Program-made: the position numbers and the translations under genes
Shown: positions 18,458-28,370 of the stretch, in pieces
Position numbering within the stretch: the first letter of the stretch is position 1
How the letters are laid out: every line of letters starts with the position of its first letter
The notes under the pieces: generated by a model
Told to the model about the DNA's origin: nothing
The model's input: only the letters and a program-made list of their open reading frames with translations
The model's database searches: none
Assembly (NCBI RefSeq): GCF_000185145.2
Contig: NZ_GL833119.1
Span: 186,001-250,000 of the forward strand
Direction: 5' to 3'
Length of the DNA stretch: 64,000 nucleotides
Source of the DNA: Hoylesella oralis ATCC 33269
GTDB lineage: Bacteria > Bacteroidota > Bacteroidia > Bacteroidales > Bacteroidaceae

Positions 18458-21100
18458 TTAAACCGACTGCATATCGCCGGGAAGCACCCCGAAATACTCT
18501 TTATAGCATTTGGAAAAATAAGACGGAGACGAGAAACCGACATCGTATGAGACCTCTGCAACGGTTTTAGATGTTGACTTGAGCAGCCGTTCGGCATGCT
18601 TCAATCGGGTAATGCGGATAATCTCAACAGGGGTAGAGCCTGTAAGTGCCTTGATTTTACGGTAGAGTTGTACGCGACTGAGCCCCATCTCGGCGCTCGC
18701 GGTCTCCACACTAAAGTCGGAATTGGCAAGATGTTTCAATACTACAGCCCTGAACTCAGACAGGAACTCATTCTCCGCATCGGCAGCAGATTGCGGCATA
18801 TCTTCACTGTTGCTGTAGATATATTTCAGATGGCGCCGGCTCTCGAGCAAGTTTTTTACACGAGATTTCATCACTTGACCATTGAACGGTTTGGCTATAT
18901 AGGCATCGGCACCGCAATCGTACCCCTCGGCTCGTTGCTCTTCAAGTGCGCGTGCGGTAAGCAAAATCACAGGAATATGACTCGTAATGGTATCGGCTTT
19001 TACCCGTCGGCAGAATTCCAAGCCGTCCATAACAGGCATCATCACGTCGCAAACAATAATATCCGGCACGCTCGTCATTGCCTTTTTCAATCCCTCTTTG
19101 CCATCGGCAGCCTGCGAAATATCATACTCTTCGCCCAATAGAGCCATGATATAAGCGCGAACATCCATATTATCGTCGATCACAAGCAACCTCGGCTTCT
19201 CCTTATTATCCGTGTCTGTAACTTTGCTTGTCATCATTTCCGTGGCTGCATCGAGTGCTGTCATATCCTCATTCTCCTCCTCCGTAGGCGTATAAACCGC
19301 CTGTGTTTCCACAGTTCCATGATCGTTGTTGGTCAACGGGAGCGTTACCGTGAAAGTAGTGCCCTTCCCCTCTTCACTGTCTACAACGGCCGTACCGTGG
19401 TGCAATTCGGCAAAAGATTTCACAATGGCAAGCCCTATTCCCGTGCCTCCTCCATAGGAATCTTTCACCTGATAGAACCTCTCGAAGATACGGCTCAGTT
19501 CGTCTTTGGCAATTCCCATGCCCGTATCCGTCACACAGATGCTCACTTTATCGCCGTCGGTTGCAGCTTTGAGCGTTATCCGTCCGCCTTCTTGTGTAAA
19601 TTTCACGGCATTGCTCAACAGATTATAGCATATTCTTTCCACCTTATATATATCTGCACGCATGCGTATGTCGTCGCTGCATTCGAGTTCCAAGGCAATC
19701 TTTTTCTTCCTTGCAGTGGCAGCAAACACATCTATCCACTGTTTCAAGCAGTCCGAAAGATTAAAATCGCTCAACGTGAGCGTCATCTTTCCGTTCTGTA
19801 TCTTGCGGAAGTCGAGTATTTCTCCCACCAATCGGGTAAGGATATTCACATTACGCCTGACTATTTGCAGCATAGTACGTTGCTGACGGGTAAGATTTTC
19901 ATCGTCGATAATGTGCTCCACCGGATCGGCAATCAGCGTGAGCGGTGTGCGCAATTCATGACTGATATTGGTGAAAAACTGTAGTTTTGCATTGGTTGCT
20001 TCTTCCTCCATACGCCGTTTCATAACGGCTGTACGGTAAATATAGGTAATAAATCCGATGAGCAACAGCGTAATGATACAGAAAAGAACGATATATACTT
20101 TCTGATGATTATATTGGGCTAAATAAGTATCCACTCGGTCGTGAAGCGAATAGAGGCGGCTCCTTTGCTTGCTCATCTCCTCGTTTTGCATCAATAGAAC
20201 GCCAGCATTGTCGCGTGTAACGAGGGCCCCTTTCAGATAGTTGTCGCGTTTATAAGGCTTGCCCTCAAGAATATTCATGGCCAATTGCAACACAAGGTCG
20301 CCGCGTGTGGGGTATATATACGAGGCAGAAAGCCATCCGTCGCGCACGTTTTCCAATCCTCCGCCTGCTACAGGCAATGCATCGATGCCCACATACACTA
20401 TGCTGTCGAGTCCATGTTGCCGTGCCGCTTGCAATGCACCTACGGCCATGCGGTCGTTCTGCCCGAAAACACAGTCGATATTTCGACGTTTCATTAGGAT
20501 ACTGTCCATTGCCGAGTATGCTCTATCTTTCAGCCAATCGGCATAGCGCATATCTATAAGTCTGATATTCGGATATTTGCCAATGGCCTTCATAAAACCT
20601 TTATGACGTTCTATAGCCGGTGAAGAGCCGTTGAGGCCTGCTATTTCGACTACGTTTCCCCTTCCACCGAGCTTACGAGATATGTATTCGCCCATTGTAC
20701 GGCCTGCCTCGAAGTTATCGGCGCCTATAAAAGCGGTGTACTTCTTAGAGTCTGTCTTACGATCAAATAGTATTACGGGTATTCCCCTATCGTATGCTTT
20801 GTCGATAGCAGGCGAGATTGTATGCACTTGATTGGGAGATACGATCAATAGGTCTACCCCCTGTCGGATGTATTCGTTGATCTGTTCGATTTGTCTGCGG
20901 TCATCATCGTTGGCAGATGCAAATCTGATGCTCACGTTATCATGAAGATACGTCCCCATTTGCAATTCCTCGTTCAGCTTTTCGCGCCATATATCTTCGC
21001 TACACTGCGAAACACCTATAACATATTGCCCTTTCCGATTGCCGCATGATGCCATCAAAAGCGAAAGAAGAATACATACTAAGAACTTTTTAAATCCCAT
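18458..21100 (-). CDS. Fructose-sensing hybrid two-component regulator (HTCS)
   Basis: One chain of 880 residues carries a complete signalling path. It begins with a lipobox-like signal (LLMASCGN), then a periplasmic sugar-binding domain of the ribose-binding type (about residues 28-300, with VSQCSEDIW and GIPVILFDRKTDS), one membrane helix (VLFCIITLLLIGFITYIY), a HisKA domain with the phospho-acceptor in FFTNISHELRTPL, a HATPase domain (NLLSNAVKFT, GGGTGIGLAI), a receiver with VCDVMMPVMDGLEFC, and a C-terminal AraC helix-turn-helix. BT1754 of B. thetaiotaomicron has this architecture and binds fructose. The protein very likely switches on the adjacent fructan genes when fructose reaches the periplasm. 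It is divided from susC by a 150-base regulatory gap. Confidence 0.92.
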   Translation of the reverse strand: MGFKKFLVCILLSLLMASCGNRKGQYVIGVSQCSEDIWREKLNEELQMGTYLHDNVSIRFASANDDDRRQIEQINEYIRQGVDLLIVSPNQVHTISPAIDKAYDRGIPVILFDRKTDSKKYTAFIGADNFEAGRTMGEYISRKLGGRGNVVEIAGLNGSSPAIERHKGFMKAIGKYPNIRLIDMRYADWLKDRAYSAMDSILMKRRNIDCVFGQNDRMAVGALQAARQHGLDSIVYVGIDALPVAGGGLENVRDGWLSASYIYPTRGDLVLQLAMNILEGKPYKRDNYLKGALVTRDNAGVLLMQNEEMSKQRSRLYSLHDRVDTYLAQYNHQKVYIVLFCIITLLLIGFITYIYRTAVMKRRMEEEATNAKLQFFTNISHELRTPLTLIADPVEHIIDDENLTRQQRTMLQIVRRNVNILTRLVGEILDFRKIQNGKMTLTLSDFNLSDCLKQWIDVFAATARKKKIALELECSDDIRMRADIYKVERICYNLLSNAVKFTQEGGRITLKAATDGDKVSICVTDTGMGIAKDELSRIFERFYQVKDSYGGGTGIGLAIVKSFAELHHGTAVVDSEEGKGTTFTVTLPLTNNDHGTVETQAVYTPTEEENEDMTALDAATEMMTSKVTDTDNKEKPRLLVIDDNMDVRAYIMALLGEEYDISQAADGKEGLKKAMTSVPDIIVCDVMMPVMDGLEFCRRVKADTITSHIPVILLTARALEEQRAEGYDCGADAYIAKPFNGQVMKSRVKNLLESRRHLKYIYSNSEDMPQSAADAENEFLSEFRAVVLKHLANSDFSVETASAEMGLSRVQLYRKIKALTGSTPVEIIRITRLKHAERLLKSTSKTVAEVSYDVGFSSPSYFSKCYKEYFGVLPGDMQSV

Positions 21101-21210
21101 CAGACTTTGTTATTGGTTTGCTGTAAGAAAAACGCAGTATGAAAAATACTGTATCGGCGACTTCTTTTTTTATTGTTGTCCGGAAAGATTATCGCCCGAA
21201 ACCGTCATCG

Positions 21211-21241
21211 CAAAACTACGAAAAAAATATGATTAATCGAA
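21211..21241 (-). promoter_or_regulatory. Promoter of the fructan HTCS gene
   Basis: On the minus strand: TTCG (21238-21241), 19 bases, TAGTTTTG (21211-21218). It lies 110 bases upstream of the HTCS start, between it and the esterase gene. Confidence 0.5.
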
Positions 21242-21272
21242 ACATTCTCTATGTAAAAGTAACGAAAGGATA

Positions 21273-21971
21273 TCAAACATTGCCACACTTTCCCATCAGC
21301 CACGCAAAAGCCTTTGCCGTTCGTCCACCGGAATCTTTAAAATGATTGCCTTCGTTCCATTCGAGCGTGCATGCAATCCCGTGTGCCCGTAATTGCTCAT
21401 GCTGCATCCTAATGGCCCCACCCACCTGTGCCATCACCGCATTACGTGCTTTCTCTTCCTTATCGCCGAGGCTTAAATACACGGTTTGCGCCTTCATTCT
21501 ATGGCTCAGGATATAGCTCTTCCAGCGGGGAAACCATACGGAAGGCGACGCAGCAGCAATACCTTCGAAACACGAACTGTTATAACCTGCCCACAAGGCA
21601 AACAGGCCGGCAAGGGAATAGCCCCCGAGCAGACAACGCATGTGCTGCATATCGTATCCGCGGGCAGCCGACAACCACGGCGTAAGCATATTCGTTATAA
21701 ACGCAAGAGTGCCCTGTGCGCCCTCGCCGAAAGGTATTCTACCGAATACGGCAGGTGCGGCCCACGGCGACAGCTCGCGTTGCCAATCTTCTATTTTTAT
21801 GGCAACAAACACAAAAGACCTGCTTGTCAGCGAACATATTGTTTCTATTTCGTGCTCCAACGCTGCCAGATCGTGTTCGTCTACTGGTTGCAACAGCAGA
21901 AATTCCGGCCGTTCCTGCTCGTACAGAGTGCATGCTCTGTCGCCGATTGTGAATACCGTTTTCTTCATCAT
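21273..21971 (-). CDS. Alpha/beta-hydrolase, esterase-D/feruloyl-esterase-like
   Basis: The 232-residue protein has the nucleophile elbow GGYSLAGLFALW with the catalytic serine near residue 117, and a late histidine in WNEGNHFKDSGG. The spacing fits the putative-esterase (PF00756) group of alpha/beta-hydrolases. No signal peptide is visible (start MMKKTVFTIGDRACTLYEQ), so it is likely cytoplasmic. The substrate is unknown; members include S-formylglutathione hydrolases and acyl-sugar esterases. It has its own strong promoter and is transcribed away from the GH2 gene. Confidence 0.7.
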   Translation of the reverse strand: MMKKTVFTIGDRACTLYEQERPEFLLLQPVDEHDLAALEHEIETICSLTSRSFVFVAIKIEDWQRELSPWAAPAVFGRIPFGEGAQGTLAFITNMLTPWLSAARGYDMQHMRCLLGGYSLAGLFALWAGYNSSCFEGIAAASPSVWFPRWKSYILSHRMKAQTVYLSLGDKEEKARNAVMAQVGGAIRMQHEQLRAHGIACTLEWNEGNHFKDSGGRTAKAFAWLMGKCGNV

Positions 21972-22012
21972 ACAACATGTGTACGCCTATAATATGCTGC
22001 GGCGTGCGGTTA

Positions 22013-22043
22013 CAAAGATACAACAAAGAATTGAAAAAACAAA
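22013..22043 (-). promoter_or_regulatory. Promoter of the esterase gene
   Basis: On the minus strand: TTTG (22040-22043), 19 bases, TATCTTTG (22013-22020). A near-perfect Bacteroidetes promoter 42 bases upstream of the esterase start. Confidence 0.75.
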
Positions 22044-22204
22044 CGGTTTACCGGCTGTGCAACAGCGCATGTCTGCCACAGAAATACTGTTTATTTTCAT
22101 TGCACGGTACATTTGTCGGCGTCAGGCATACGGTCTGTTCGCATTAAATATCGTATCTGCTCTCGTAAAACGCAGAAAATATTCCGCATTTTCATATTTT
22201 TTAC

Positions 22205-22212
22205 TATCTTTG
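22205..22212 (+). promoter_or_regulatory. -7 promoter element of the GH2 gene
   Basis: TATCTTTG, 21 bases before the ATG at 22234. No clear TTTG partner at the expected distance. Confidence 0.45.
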
Positions 22213-22233
22213 CCACCGATAAACACCTTTTCT

Positions 22234-25200
22234 ATGAAATCAAACCGGCCTTTATACATCATTGCCCTTCTATTGCTGTTTGTCGCTATAAGAACCGTAG
22301 GTGCCGACTATACGCGCGGTATAGGTAAATATCCGGGCTCGCCGAAAGAGAACTTTGCCCCCGCGATGCTGGCAGACAATGCCTATCGCAACGTGGCCTT
22401 GCACCGCATGGCCTACCATTCGTCGGCCTACGACTATAATCTTACGGCACAATTACTGACCGACGGTATCATCTGCAAAGGTAATGTGGTGAGCATGGAC
22501 GCCTCGACCAACCGCGGCACATTGCCTGTGCGCGAACGCGAGTGGGCTATAGACGGAGGAGCGTATTCGCGGAATATTCTCTACGGCAGCGATGCCTACC
22601 TGCAATACGTGTGGCACGGAATGGCCGTACATGCCGATCGGGTGAAGATACAAGCCACGGTTGCCTATCGTGAAAGCGAGGTCAAGGAAGGTTACGCCAT
22701 AGAGGCACTTACGCAAGATGCAGACAAGAAATGGCGTGTTGTGGGCAGAGAAACGGGCAAAGGGCTGCCCGGAACAGCATCGAAATATAAGGCTCACAGC
22801 GATCCTAATAAGGTAACGGATGACGATATGCTGCCTGTACGACGGATAGAAACCGAAATAGCGTTGAATAAAGAGAAAGGCGTGTTCGATACCTTTAGGT
22901 TGCAACTGCGTATGAAAGGGGCTGTACATTGGTCGGTTACCGAAATAAAGTTCTTTAAAGGCACCGAACCCGTAACCGATGTGTTGCCTTCGTCGGCTTT
23001 CAGCAGCGCGTGGATGAGCGCCGAAGGCGGCGAACAATGGGCTTACATCGACCTCGGTGCGCCGACAACTTTCGATTGTGTGAACCTTTATTGGTGCGGC
23101 AAAGCGGCACAGGGCGCCTTGCAGACATCGGATGATGCTGCGAATTGGACAACCATTGTCTCATTACACGGCGGCAAAAACGGTCTTGAAACGGTGAAAT
23201 GCAAGGGGCGCGGGCGCTATGTCCGCGTGCTGTTACGAGGTAACAAACCTGATGAACGTTACGTATTGAGTGAAATCGAGGTGTTCGGACGAGGCGGCCT
23301 GACGGCCCGACCGCACAGTATAGCGGGAACAAATGGCCATAAATTCATGCTCGACGGCGGCAACTGGCGCTTGCAACGGGCATCGGAAGTAAAGCAAGAC
23401 GGGGCGCATGTGTCGTCTTTAGGCTTCGACGACAGTCGTTGGATTACGGCTACGGTGCCTGCAACCGTGCTTTCTTCTTATGTCAACATTGGCACCTTGC
23501 CCGATCCGAACGCCGCCGATAACCTGTTTTACATATCGGAATCGTTCTTTAATGCAGACTTTTGGTACCGTAATACATTCGAATTGCCTCGACAGATGGT
23601 AGGTAAACGACTGTTTCTTAACTTCGACGGCATTAATTGGAAGGCCGATATCTACCTTAACGGCAATAAGATAGACCGCATAGAGGGGGCTTTCGTGCGT
23701 GGCAGAACAGATGTTACGCGGCTCTTGCACGCAGGAACAAACGTGCTGGCCGTGCGTATCGTGAAGAATGCACACGCGGGAGCGGTGAAAGAGAAGAACG
23801 AAATAAACACAGATTTCAACGGGGGTATTCTCGGCGCAGATAACCCCACGTTCCACGCAACCATAGGTTGGGACTGGATATCTACCATCCGCGGACGTAA
23901 CATCGGTATATGGAACGATGTTTACCTGACACGCGAGGAGGCCGTAATCCTGCGCGATCCGCTCGTTACGACAACGCTCAACCTGCCCGACACGCTGGCT
24001 ACGATGACACCGACAGTACGGCTTTGCAACAACGAGTCGCATGCCGTAAAGGGCATACTCCGCGGATGGATCGGCAATATCCGGTTCGAAAAAGAGGTGC
24101 GCCTGCCCGCTTCGGCTGAGGTGGAAGAGGCATTCTTGCCCGACAGTTTTGCCATGCTTAGAAACCGGAAGATGCACCTATGGTGGCCGAACGGTTACGG
24201 TGCACCTTATTTATATAAGGCGGGGTTCAGCTTTACGATAGACGGAGCGGCGACAGACTCCATCGATTATCGTGCCGGAATAAGGCAGATGAGGTACAAG
24301 GATGCTGAAACAAAGCTGAAACTTTATGTGAACGGCAGGCGCGTAGTGCCTTTGGGTGGCAATTGGGGGTTCAGTGAAAACAACCTGAACTACCGCGGAA
24401 GAGAGTACGACATAGCGGTGAAGTACCATAGGGATATGAACTTCAACATGATACGCAACTGGGTAGGACAGACAGGCGATGAGGAATTTTACGACGCATG
24501 CGACAAATACGGCATCATGGTGTGGCAGGATTTCTGGTTGGCCAACCCGGCCGACGGCCCTGATCCTAAGGACAACCGCATGTTCATGCACAATGCATAC
24601 AACTATGTGAGCCGTATTCGCAGCCATGCAAGTATTGCCTTGTACTGCGGACGCAACGAAGGATTTCCGCCGGAAACATTGAATAAGGAACTCAGGCAGT
24701 GCGTGGAGCAACTCCATCCGGCGATATTGTACATTCAGAGCTCGGCTGACGAAGGCGTAAGCGGGCATGGTCCTTACCATGCATTGCCTGCCAAAGAATA
24801 TTTCGAGCGGCAAACGGGTAAGCTGCATTCGGAACGCGGCATGCCCAACGTAATGACCTACGAAGGACTGGCACGCACGCTAAGACCGGAAAAGCTATGG
24901 CCCCAAGGCGACGCATGGGGCAAACACGACTATACGATGCAGGGTGCGCAGCGCGGAGAAGCATTCAATAAAATTGTTGAAACGGCTTTCGGAACGGTAA
25001 CGGATGCCCTGCATTTCGCCGCTCTTGCACAGTGGGAGAACTACAATGGCTACCGAGCAATGTTCGAAAGCGGCAGCCATGACCGCATGGGACTGCTCAT
25101 CTGGATGAGTCATCCGTGCTGGCCGAGCCTGACATGGCAAACGTATGATTATTATTTTGAGCCTACTGCGGCCTTTTTCGGGTGCAAGAAAGCATGCGAA

Positions 25201-25794
25201 ACGGTACATATACAGTGGAATGCCCTTACACATATGGTTGAAGTAGTAAATATAGGAGCCTGTCGCCATGAAGACCTGACGGCGGAAAGCCGTGTACTCG
25301 ACATGAACGGGAGACCGCTCGATTATCGGATAAACAGGCTGTATTGCGGTGCCGACACCACTATTTTATGTAACAAGGCGGATGCTCCGCAAGGCACGGA
25401 AGGTGTGTATTTCATTGATCTGAAGCTGAAAGATGCCCGCAAAAAGGTGGTTTCGGAAAACTTCTACGTATGCAGTACCGCTGACGGAGACTATAGAGAA
25501 CTGAACAATTTGGTGAAATCGCGCCTGAAGGTGTCGGGTGTATGGAGCGAAAACAGCGTAACGTTGCGGTTGAAAAACACCTCTGAAGTGCCGGCAATGA
25601 TGCTGAGACTGAACCTGAAAGCAACAGACGGCGAACAGATATTACCCGTATGCTACAGCGACAACTACATTCATCTGATGCCGGACGAAGAGAAAAAGAT
25701 CGTTATTTCGTGGAAAGAGGAAGATTTGCGCGGGCAGAAAGAGAAAATAGAAATCAGCGGCTTCAACATCGACACGCTGGAACACTCCCGATAG
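22234..25794 (+). CDS. Secreted GH2 glycosidase with discoidin-like domains
   Basis: This 1186-residue protein has a signal peptide (MKSNRPLYIIALLLLFVAIR, cut near VGAD). Its first ~370 residues hold an F5/8-type region (NVALHRMAYHSSAYDYNLTAQLLTDG) and a second discoidin-like block that ends RYVRVLLRGNKPDERYVLSEIEVFG. The GH2 part follows: a sugar-binding domain (FWYRNTFELPRQMVGKRLFL), an Ig-like domain and a TIM barrel. The barrel has GRNEG with the acid/base glutamate and HSERGMPNVMTYE, whose glutamate I take as the nucleophile. The closest type by eye is the exo-beta-D-glucosaminidase / beta-mannosidase branch of GH2. I chose the ATG at 22234 because the upstream in-frame stretch overlaps the divergent esterase gene. 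It is followed by the CotH-like gene after 74 bases. Confidence 0.8.
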   Translation: MKSNRPLYIIALLLLFVAIRTVGADYTRGIGKYPGSPKENFAPAMLADNAYRNVALHRMAYHSSAYDYNLTAQLLTDGIICKGNVVSMDASTNRGTLPVREREWAIDGGAYSRNILYGSDAYLQYVWHGMAVHADRVKIQATVAYRESEVKEGYAIEALTQDADKKWRVVGRETGKGLPGTASKYKAHSDPNKVTDDDMLPVRRIETEIALNKEKGVFDTFRLQLRMKGAVHWSVTEIKFFKGTEPVTDVLPSSAFSSAWMSAEGGEQWAYIDLGAPTTFDCVNLYWCGKAAQGALQTSDDAANWTTIVSLHGGKNGLETVKCKGRGRYVRVLLRGNKPDERYVLSEIEVFGRGGLTARPHSIAGTNGHKFMLDGGNWRLQRASEVKQDGAHVSSLGFDDSRWITATVPATVLSSYVNIGTLPDPNAADNLFYISESFFNADFWYRNTFELPRQMVGKRLFLNFDGINWKADIYLNGNKIDRIEGAFVRGRTDVTRLLHAGTNVLAVRIVKNAHAGAVKEKNEINTDFNGGILGADNPTFHATIGWDWISTIRGRNIGIWNDVYLTREEAVILRDPLVTTTLNLPDTLATMTPTVRLCNNESHAVKGILRGWIGNIRFEKEVRLPASAEVEEAFLPDSFAMLRNRKMHLWWPNGYGAPYLYKAGFSFTIDGAATDSIDYRAGIRQMRYKDAETKLKLYVNGRRVVPLGGNWGFSENNLNYRGREYDIAVKYHRDMNFNMIRNWVGQTGDEEFYDACDKYGIMVWQDFWLANPADGPDPKDNRMFMHNAYNYVSRIRSHASIALYCGRNEGFPPETLNKELRQCVEQLHPAILYIQSSADEGVSGHGPYHALPAKEYFERQTGKLHSERGMPNVMTYEGLARTLRPEKLWPQGDAWGKHDYTMQGAQRGEAFNKIVETAFGTVTDALHFAALAQWENYNGYRAMFESGSHDRMGLLIWMSHPCWPSLTWQTYDYYFEPTAAFFGCKKACETVHIQWNALTHMVEVVNIGACRHEDLTAESRVLDMNGRPLDYRINRLYCGADTTILCNKADAPQGTEGVYFIDLKLKDARKKVVSENFYVCSTADGDYRELNNLVKSRLKVSGVWSENSVTLRLKNTSEVPAMMLRLNLKATDGEQILPVCYSDNYIHLMPDEEKKIVISWKEEDLRGQKEKIEISGFNIDTLEHSR

Positions 25795-25868
25795 GCATGC
25801 TTTACTCTCACCTTTCAAATATATTTCTGAAATAAATTACCATGAAAATAAAATATGCAAATACTAAC

Positions 25869-28085
25869 ATGAAGAAAAGATTATTGATATCCTGCGCAGC
25901 TTGTCTGGCCTGCCTGTTTGCAACAGCCCAACAATGGGATAATTATAAAAGTAGCCTGCGTAATCGGTATGTGAAGATTTCGAAGACCAATCTGCCAATT
26001 GTATTCATCGATGTAGGTGGGAATATCATTCAAAGAAACACCAGAATACTTGCTCGTATGAAAGTAATAGACAACGGAGCAGGGCGGTATAACTACGGCG
26101 ACACGGCGGCCTACCCCAACCAGACGGTGGATTACGAGGGATATGTGGCACTGAAATACCGAGGAAACTCATCGTTTAACAACTCTGACAAGAAGCCCTA
26201 TTCTTTCAAGACATTGAAAACGAATGTACTGCCTGATAACGGAGGCAAGAAAAAGAAGGTAAAATTAATGGGCATGACAGCAGATAATGACTGGGCATTG
26301 TTGGCGCCTTTCTCTGATAAAAGCATGATGCGCGACGTGTTGACCTTCGAGCTGGCCCGACCATTTTACGATTTCGTGCCTCATGCGAGATATTGCGAAC
26401 TGATATTGGACGGCACTTACTATGGCATTTTTATACTTACCGAGCGCCCTACGAAAGGAAAAGGACGATTGAATTTGAATGATCCGGGAGCGGTAGACGG
26501 CGATCTGACGGGCGATTATCATGTAGAAATCGACCGAAACGATGATCCTTATTATCCGTCCAAGTACCATCCGTTAAACGGAAAGAATGGTTCTGTGCTT
26601 GCCGATAAAACCATTAAATATCAGTATAAGGATCCGGAAGAAGAAGATTTTGCGGAACTTCCTGCGGGTACCCAAGCCGCTTTAAACAGTGAGATAGACA
26701 AAATGGAGGATGCTTTCCATGCAAGTAACTATAATGAGGCCGACGGCTACCGGAAGTATATCGACGTGACATCGTTCATAGACTATATGCTTGCCACTGA
26801 ATTTGCGTTCAATATCGATGGTTATCGCTTGAGTACAGGCCTTTATAAGTATAGTTCGGCACGAGCAAACAAAGAGGGTAGCGACGCAAGATGGAAGACT
26901 CTTTTGTGGGACTTCAATATTGCATATGGCAATGCCGACTATTATAACGGTGAAACTACTAATCTTTGGCAGTACGACTTTAACAGCAGAGAGCCGTCGG
27001 ATGGAGAACTTGTTCCGTTTTATTGGTACAGATTGCTGGATGATCCGGCATATATAGCAGAGATGAAAATCCGTTGGAAAGAATATCGCGACGGCTCTTA
27101 TGCAGATGAAAATATCGTTTCGAAGATTGATTCCATCGCTTCATTGCTGACATCCTGCGGTGCTATGGAGCGTAATCAGCAGGCTTATCAGATTATCGGC
27201 AGGAAAGTATGGCCGAATTATTATAACGGTAGCACTTATGCGGCAGAAGTGGAATACTTGAAGGAGTGGATAAAAAGACGTCTGCAGTTTATGGATAAGG
27301 CGCTTCTCCCGCACGAACAAAGAGCTTCCGAACCGGTGATGGTGAAAGCAGGCAGCTATACCGACGACATTATAGCAGAAACTTTACCAGCACAAACCTC
27401 TACCACAGCGCCTGTAGACCGTGATGTGCGTAGTTTTTATTCAGCAAAGATAAAAGCGGAAGGTGGACTGCCTGTAGACCGTATGATTACCTCTTCTTAC
27501 GAGGAAATCAAATATCGGTTGGCGCCTTACGACGGTAATAATGTCATCAGACTGCAGGAACAAGGTAAGTCGACGACGATAGAATTCGAGAAACCATTTA
27601 GTACAAGCCTGTTATACATGCTTGCTACCAGCGGTGGAGGAACTTCTATTGTAAATATAACCTTGAACTATGCCGACGGCACATCATCTCCGATGACAAC
27701 ACTCGAGATACGCGATTGGTCTGTAAGAAATCCGCAAGGTACCGAGGCGGTAATCGGATTGGGCAATATCAACCGTGACAGCGACGTGATGAGTACCGAC
27801 AATCACTATTGTCTATTCGATCATTCGATACAGGCCGATAAGAATAAAACGATTATTTCGGCCACCATCACGCTGAACAATGATGCTATCGCTTCGATAC
27901 TTGCCTTTTCTAAGATCGCGGAAGCATTCACCGATATTGTTCATGTGACAGAAAAAGAAACGATAAAGTCTTGTGCCATAACTGGAATTTTCTCGGTTTC
28001 GGGCATAAAGCAACAGAGTCTACAAAAAGGACTTAATATCATCAGATACAATGATGGTACTGTTCAAAAGGTGATGGTGAAATAA
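25869..28085 (+). CDS. Secreted CotH-kinase-family protein
   Basis: The product of about 738 residues starts with a signal peptide (MKKRLLISCAACLACLFATAQ). The CotH part (about residues 40-480) shows the family landmarks: an ALKYRGNSSF block followed by KKPYSFK, LMGMTADNDWALLAPFSDKSMMRD, the YYGIFILTERPTKGKGRLNL region, and LLWDFNIAYGNAD, whose DFN resembles the metal-binding motif of the CotH atypical kinase fold. The C-terminal ~90 residues end in a Por/T9SS-type tail (ITGIFSVSGIKQQ to VQKVMVK), which suggests export across the outer membrane. CotH of Bacillus phosphorylates spore-coat protein; the target of secreted bacteroidetal homologues is unknown to me. An ATG at 25842 is an alternative start. 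Probably in an operon with the GH2 gene. Confidence 0.8.
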   Translation: MKKRLLISCAACLACLFATAQQWDNYKSSLRNRYVKISKTNLPIVFIDVGGNIIQRNTRILARMKVIDNGAGRYNYGDTAAYPNQTVDYEGYVALKYRGNSSFNNSDKKPYSFKTLKTNVLPDNGGKKKKVKLMGMTADNDWALLAPFSDKSMMRDVLTFELARPFYDFVPHARYCELILDGTYYGIFILTERPTKGKGRLNLNDPGAVDGDLTGDYHVEIDRNDDPYYPSKYHPLNGKNGSVLADKTIKYQYKDPEEEDFAELPAGTQAALNSEIDKMEDAFHASNYNEADGYRKYIDVTSFIDYMLATEFAFNIDGYRLSTGLYKYSSARANKEGSDARWKTLLWDFNIAYGNADYYNGETTNLWQYDFNSREPSDGELVPFYWYRLLDDPAYIAEMKIRWKEYRDGSYADENIVSKIDSIASLLTSCGAMERNQQAYQIIGRKVWPNYYNGSTYAAEVEYLKEWIKRRLQFMDKALLPHEQRASEPVMVKAGSYTDDIIAETLPAQTSTTAPVDRDVRSFYSAKIKAEGGLPVDRMITSSYEEIKYRLAPYDGNNVIRLQEQGKSTTIEFEKPFSTSLLYMLATSGGGTSIVNITLNYADGTSSPMTTLEIRDWSVRNPQGTEAVIGLGNINRDSDVMSTDNHYCLFDHSIQADKNKTIISATITLNNDAIASILAFSKIAEAFTDIVHVTEKETIKSCAITGIFSVSGIKQQSLQKGLNIIRYNDGTVQKVMVK

Positions 28086-28108
28086 GTTTCTTTTCGAAAA
28101 ATAATACT

Positions 28109-28370
28109 CACTCTATGAGTTTAGCATTAAATCCGACTTGATAACCAAAGACATGATGGAACACTTTGTTGAATATCTGCAATCAAGAAGTGTGTGTGAA
28201 GGGGCAAAAAGCATCTATCAACGTTTTAAGAAAGTTGTGCGTTATGCCATTGACCATGAAATGATGTTAAAGATATTTGTAAGGTATGATGTGTAAGGCG
28301 GATGAGCAGACTTTACAAAAAGATGTGTTATCAATGGATGAAATCCAATTCCTTAATCCAATACCATTGT
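28109..28370 (+). pseudogene. Fragment of a tyrosine recombinase (integrase) gene
   Basis: This stretch matches, almost base for base, the middle of the intact integrase gene further right (57336-57600, residues about 159-245): CTCTATGAGTTTAGCATTAA, then the EQFVEYLQSRSVGEGAKSIY region and the start of the catalytic domain. The copy lacks both ends and carries small deletions around 28265-28295 that break the frame. It is the relic of a second, related integrative element, and marks the left side of the second glycan locus. Confidence 0.85.
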
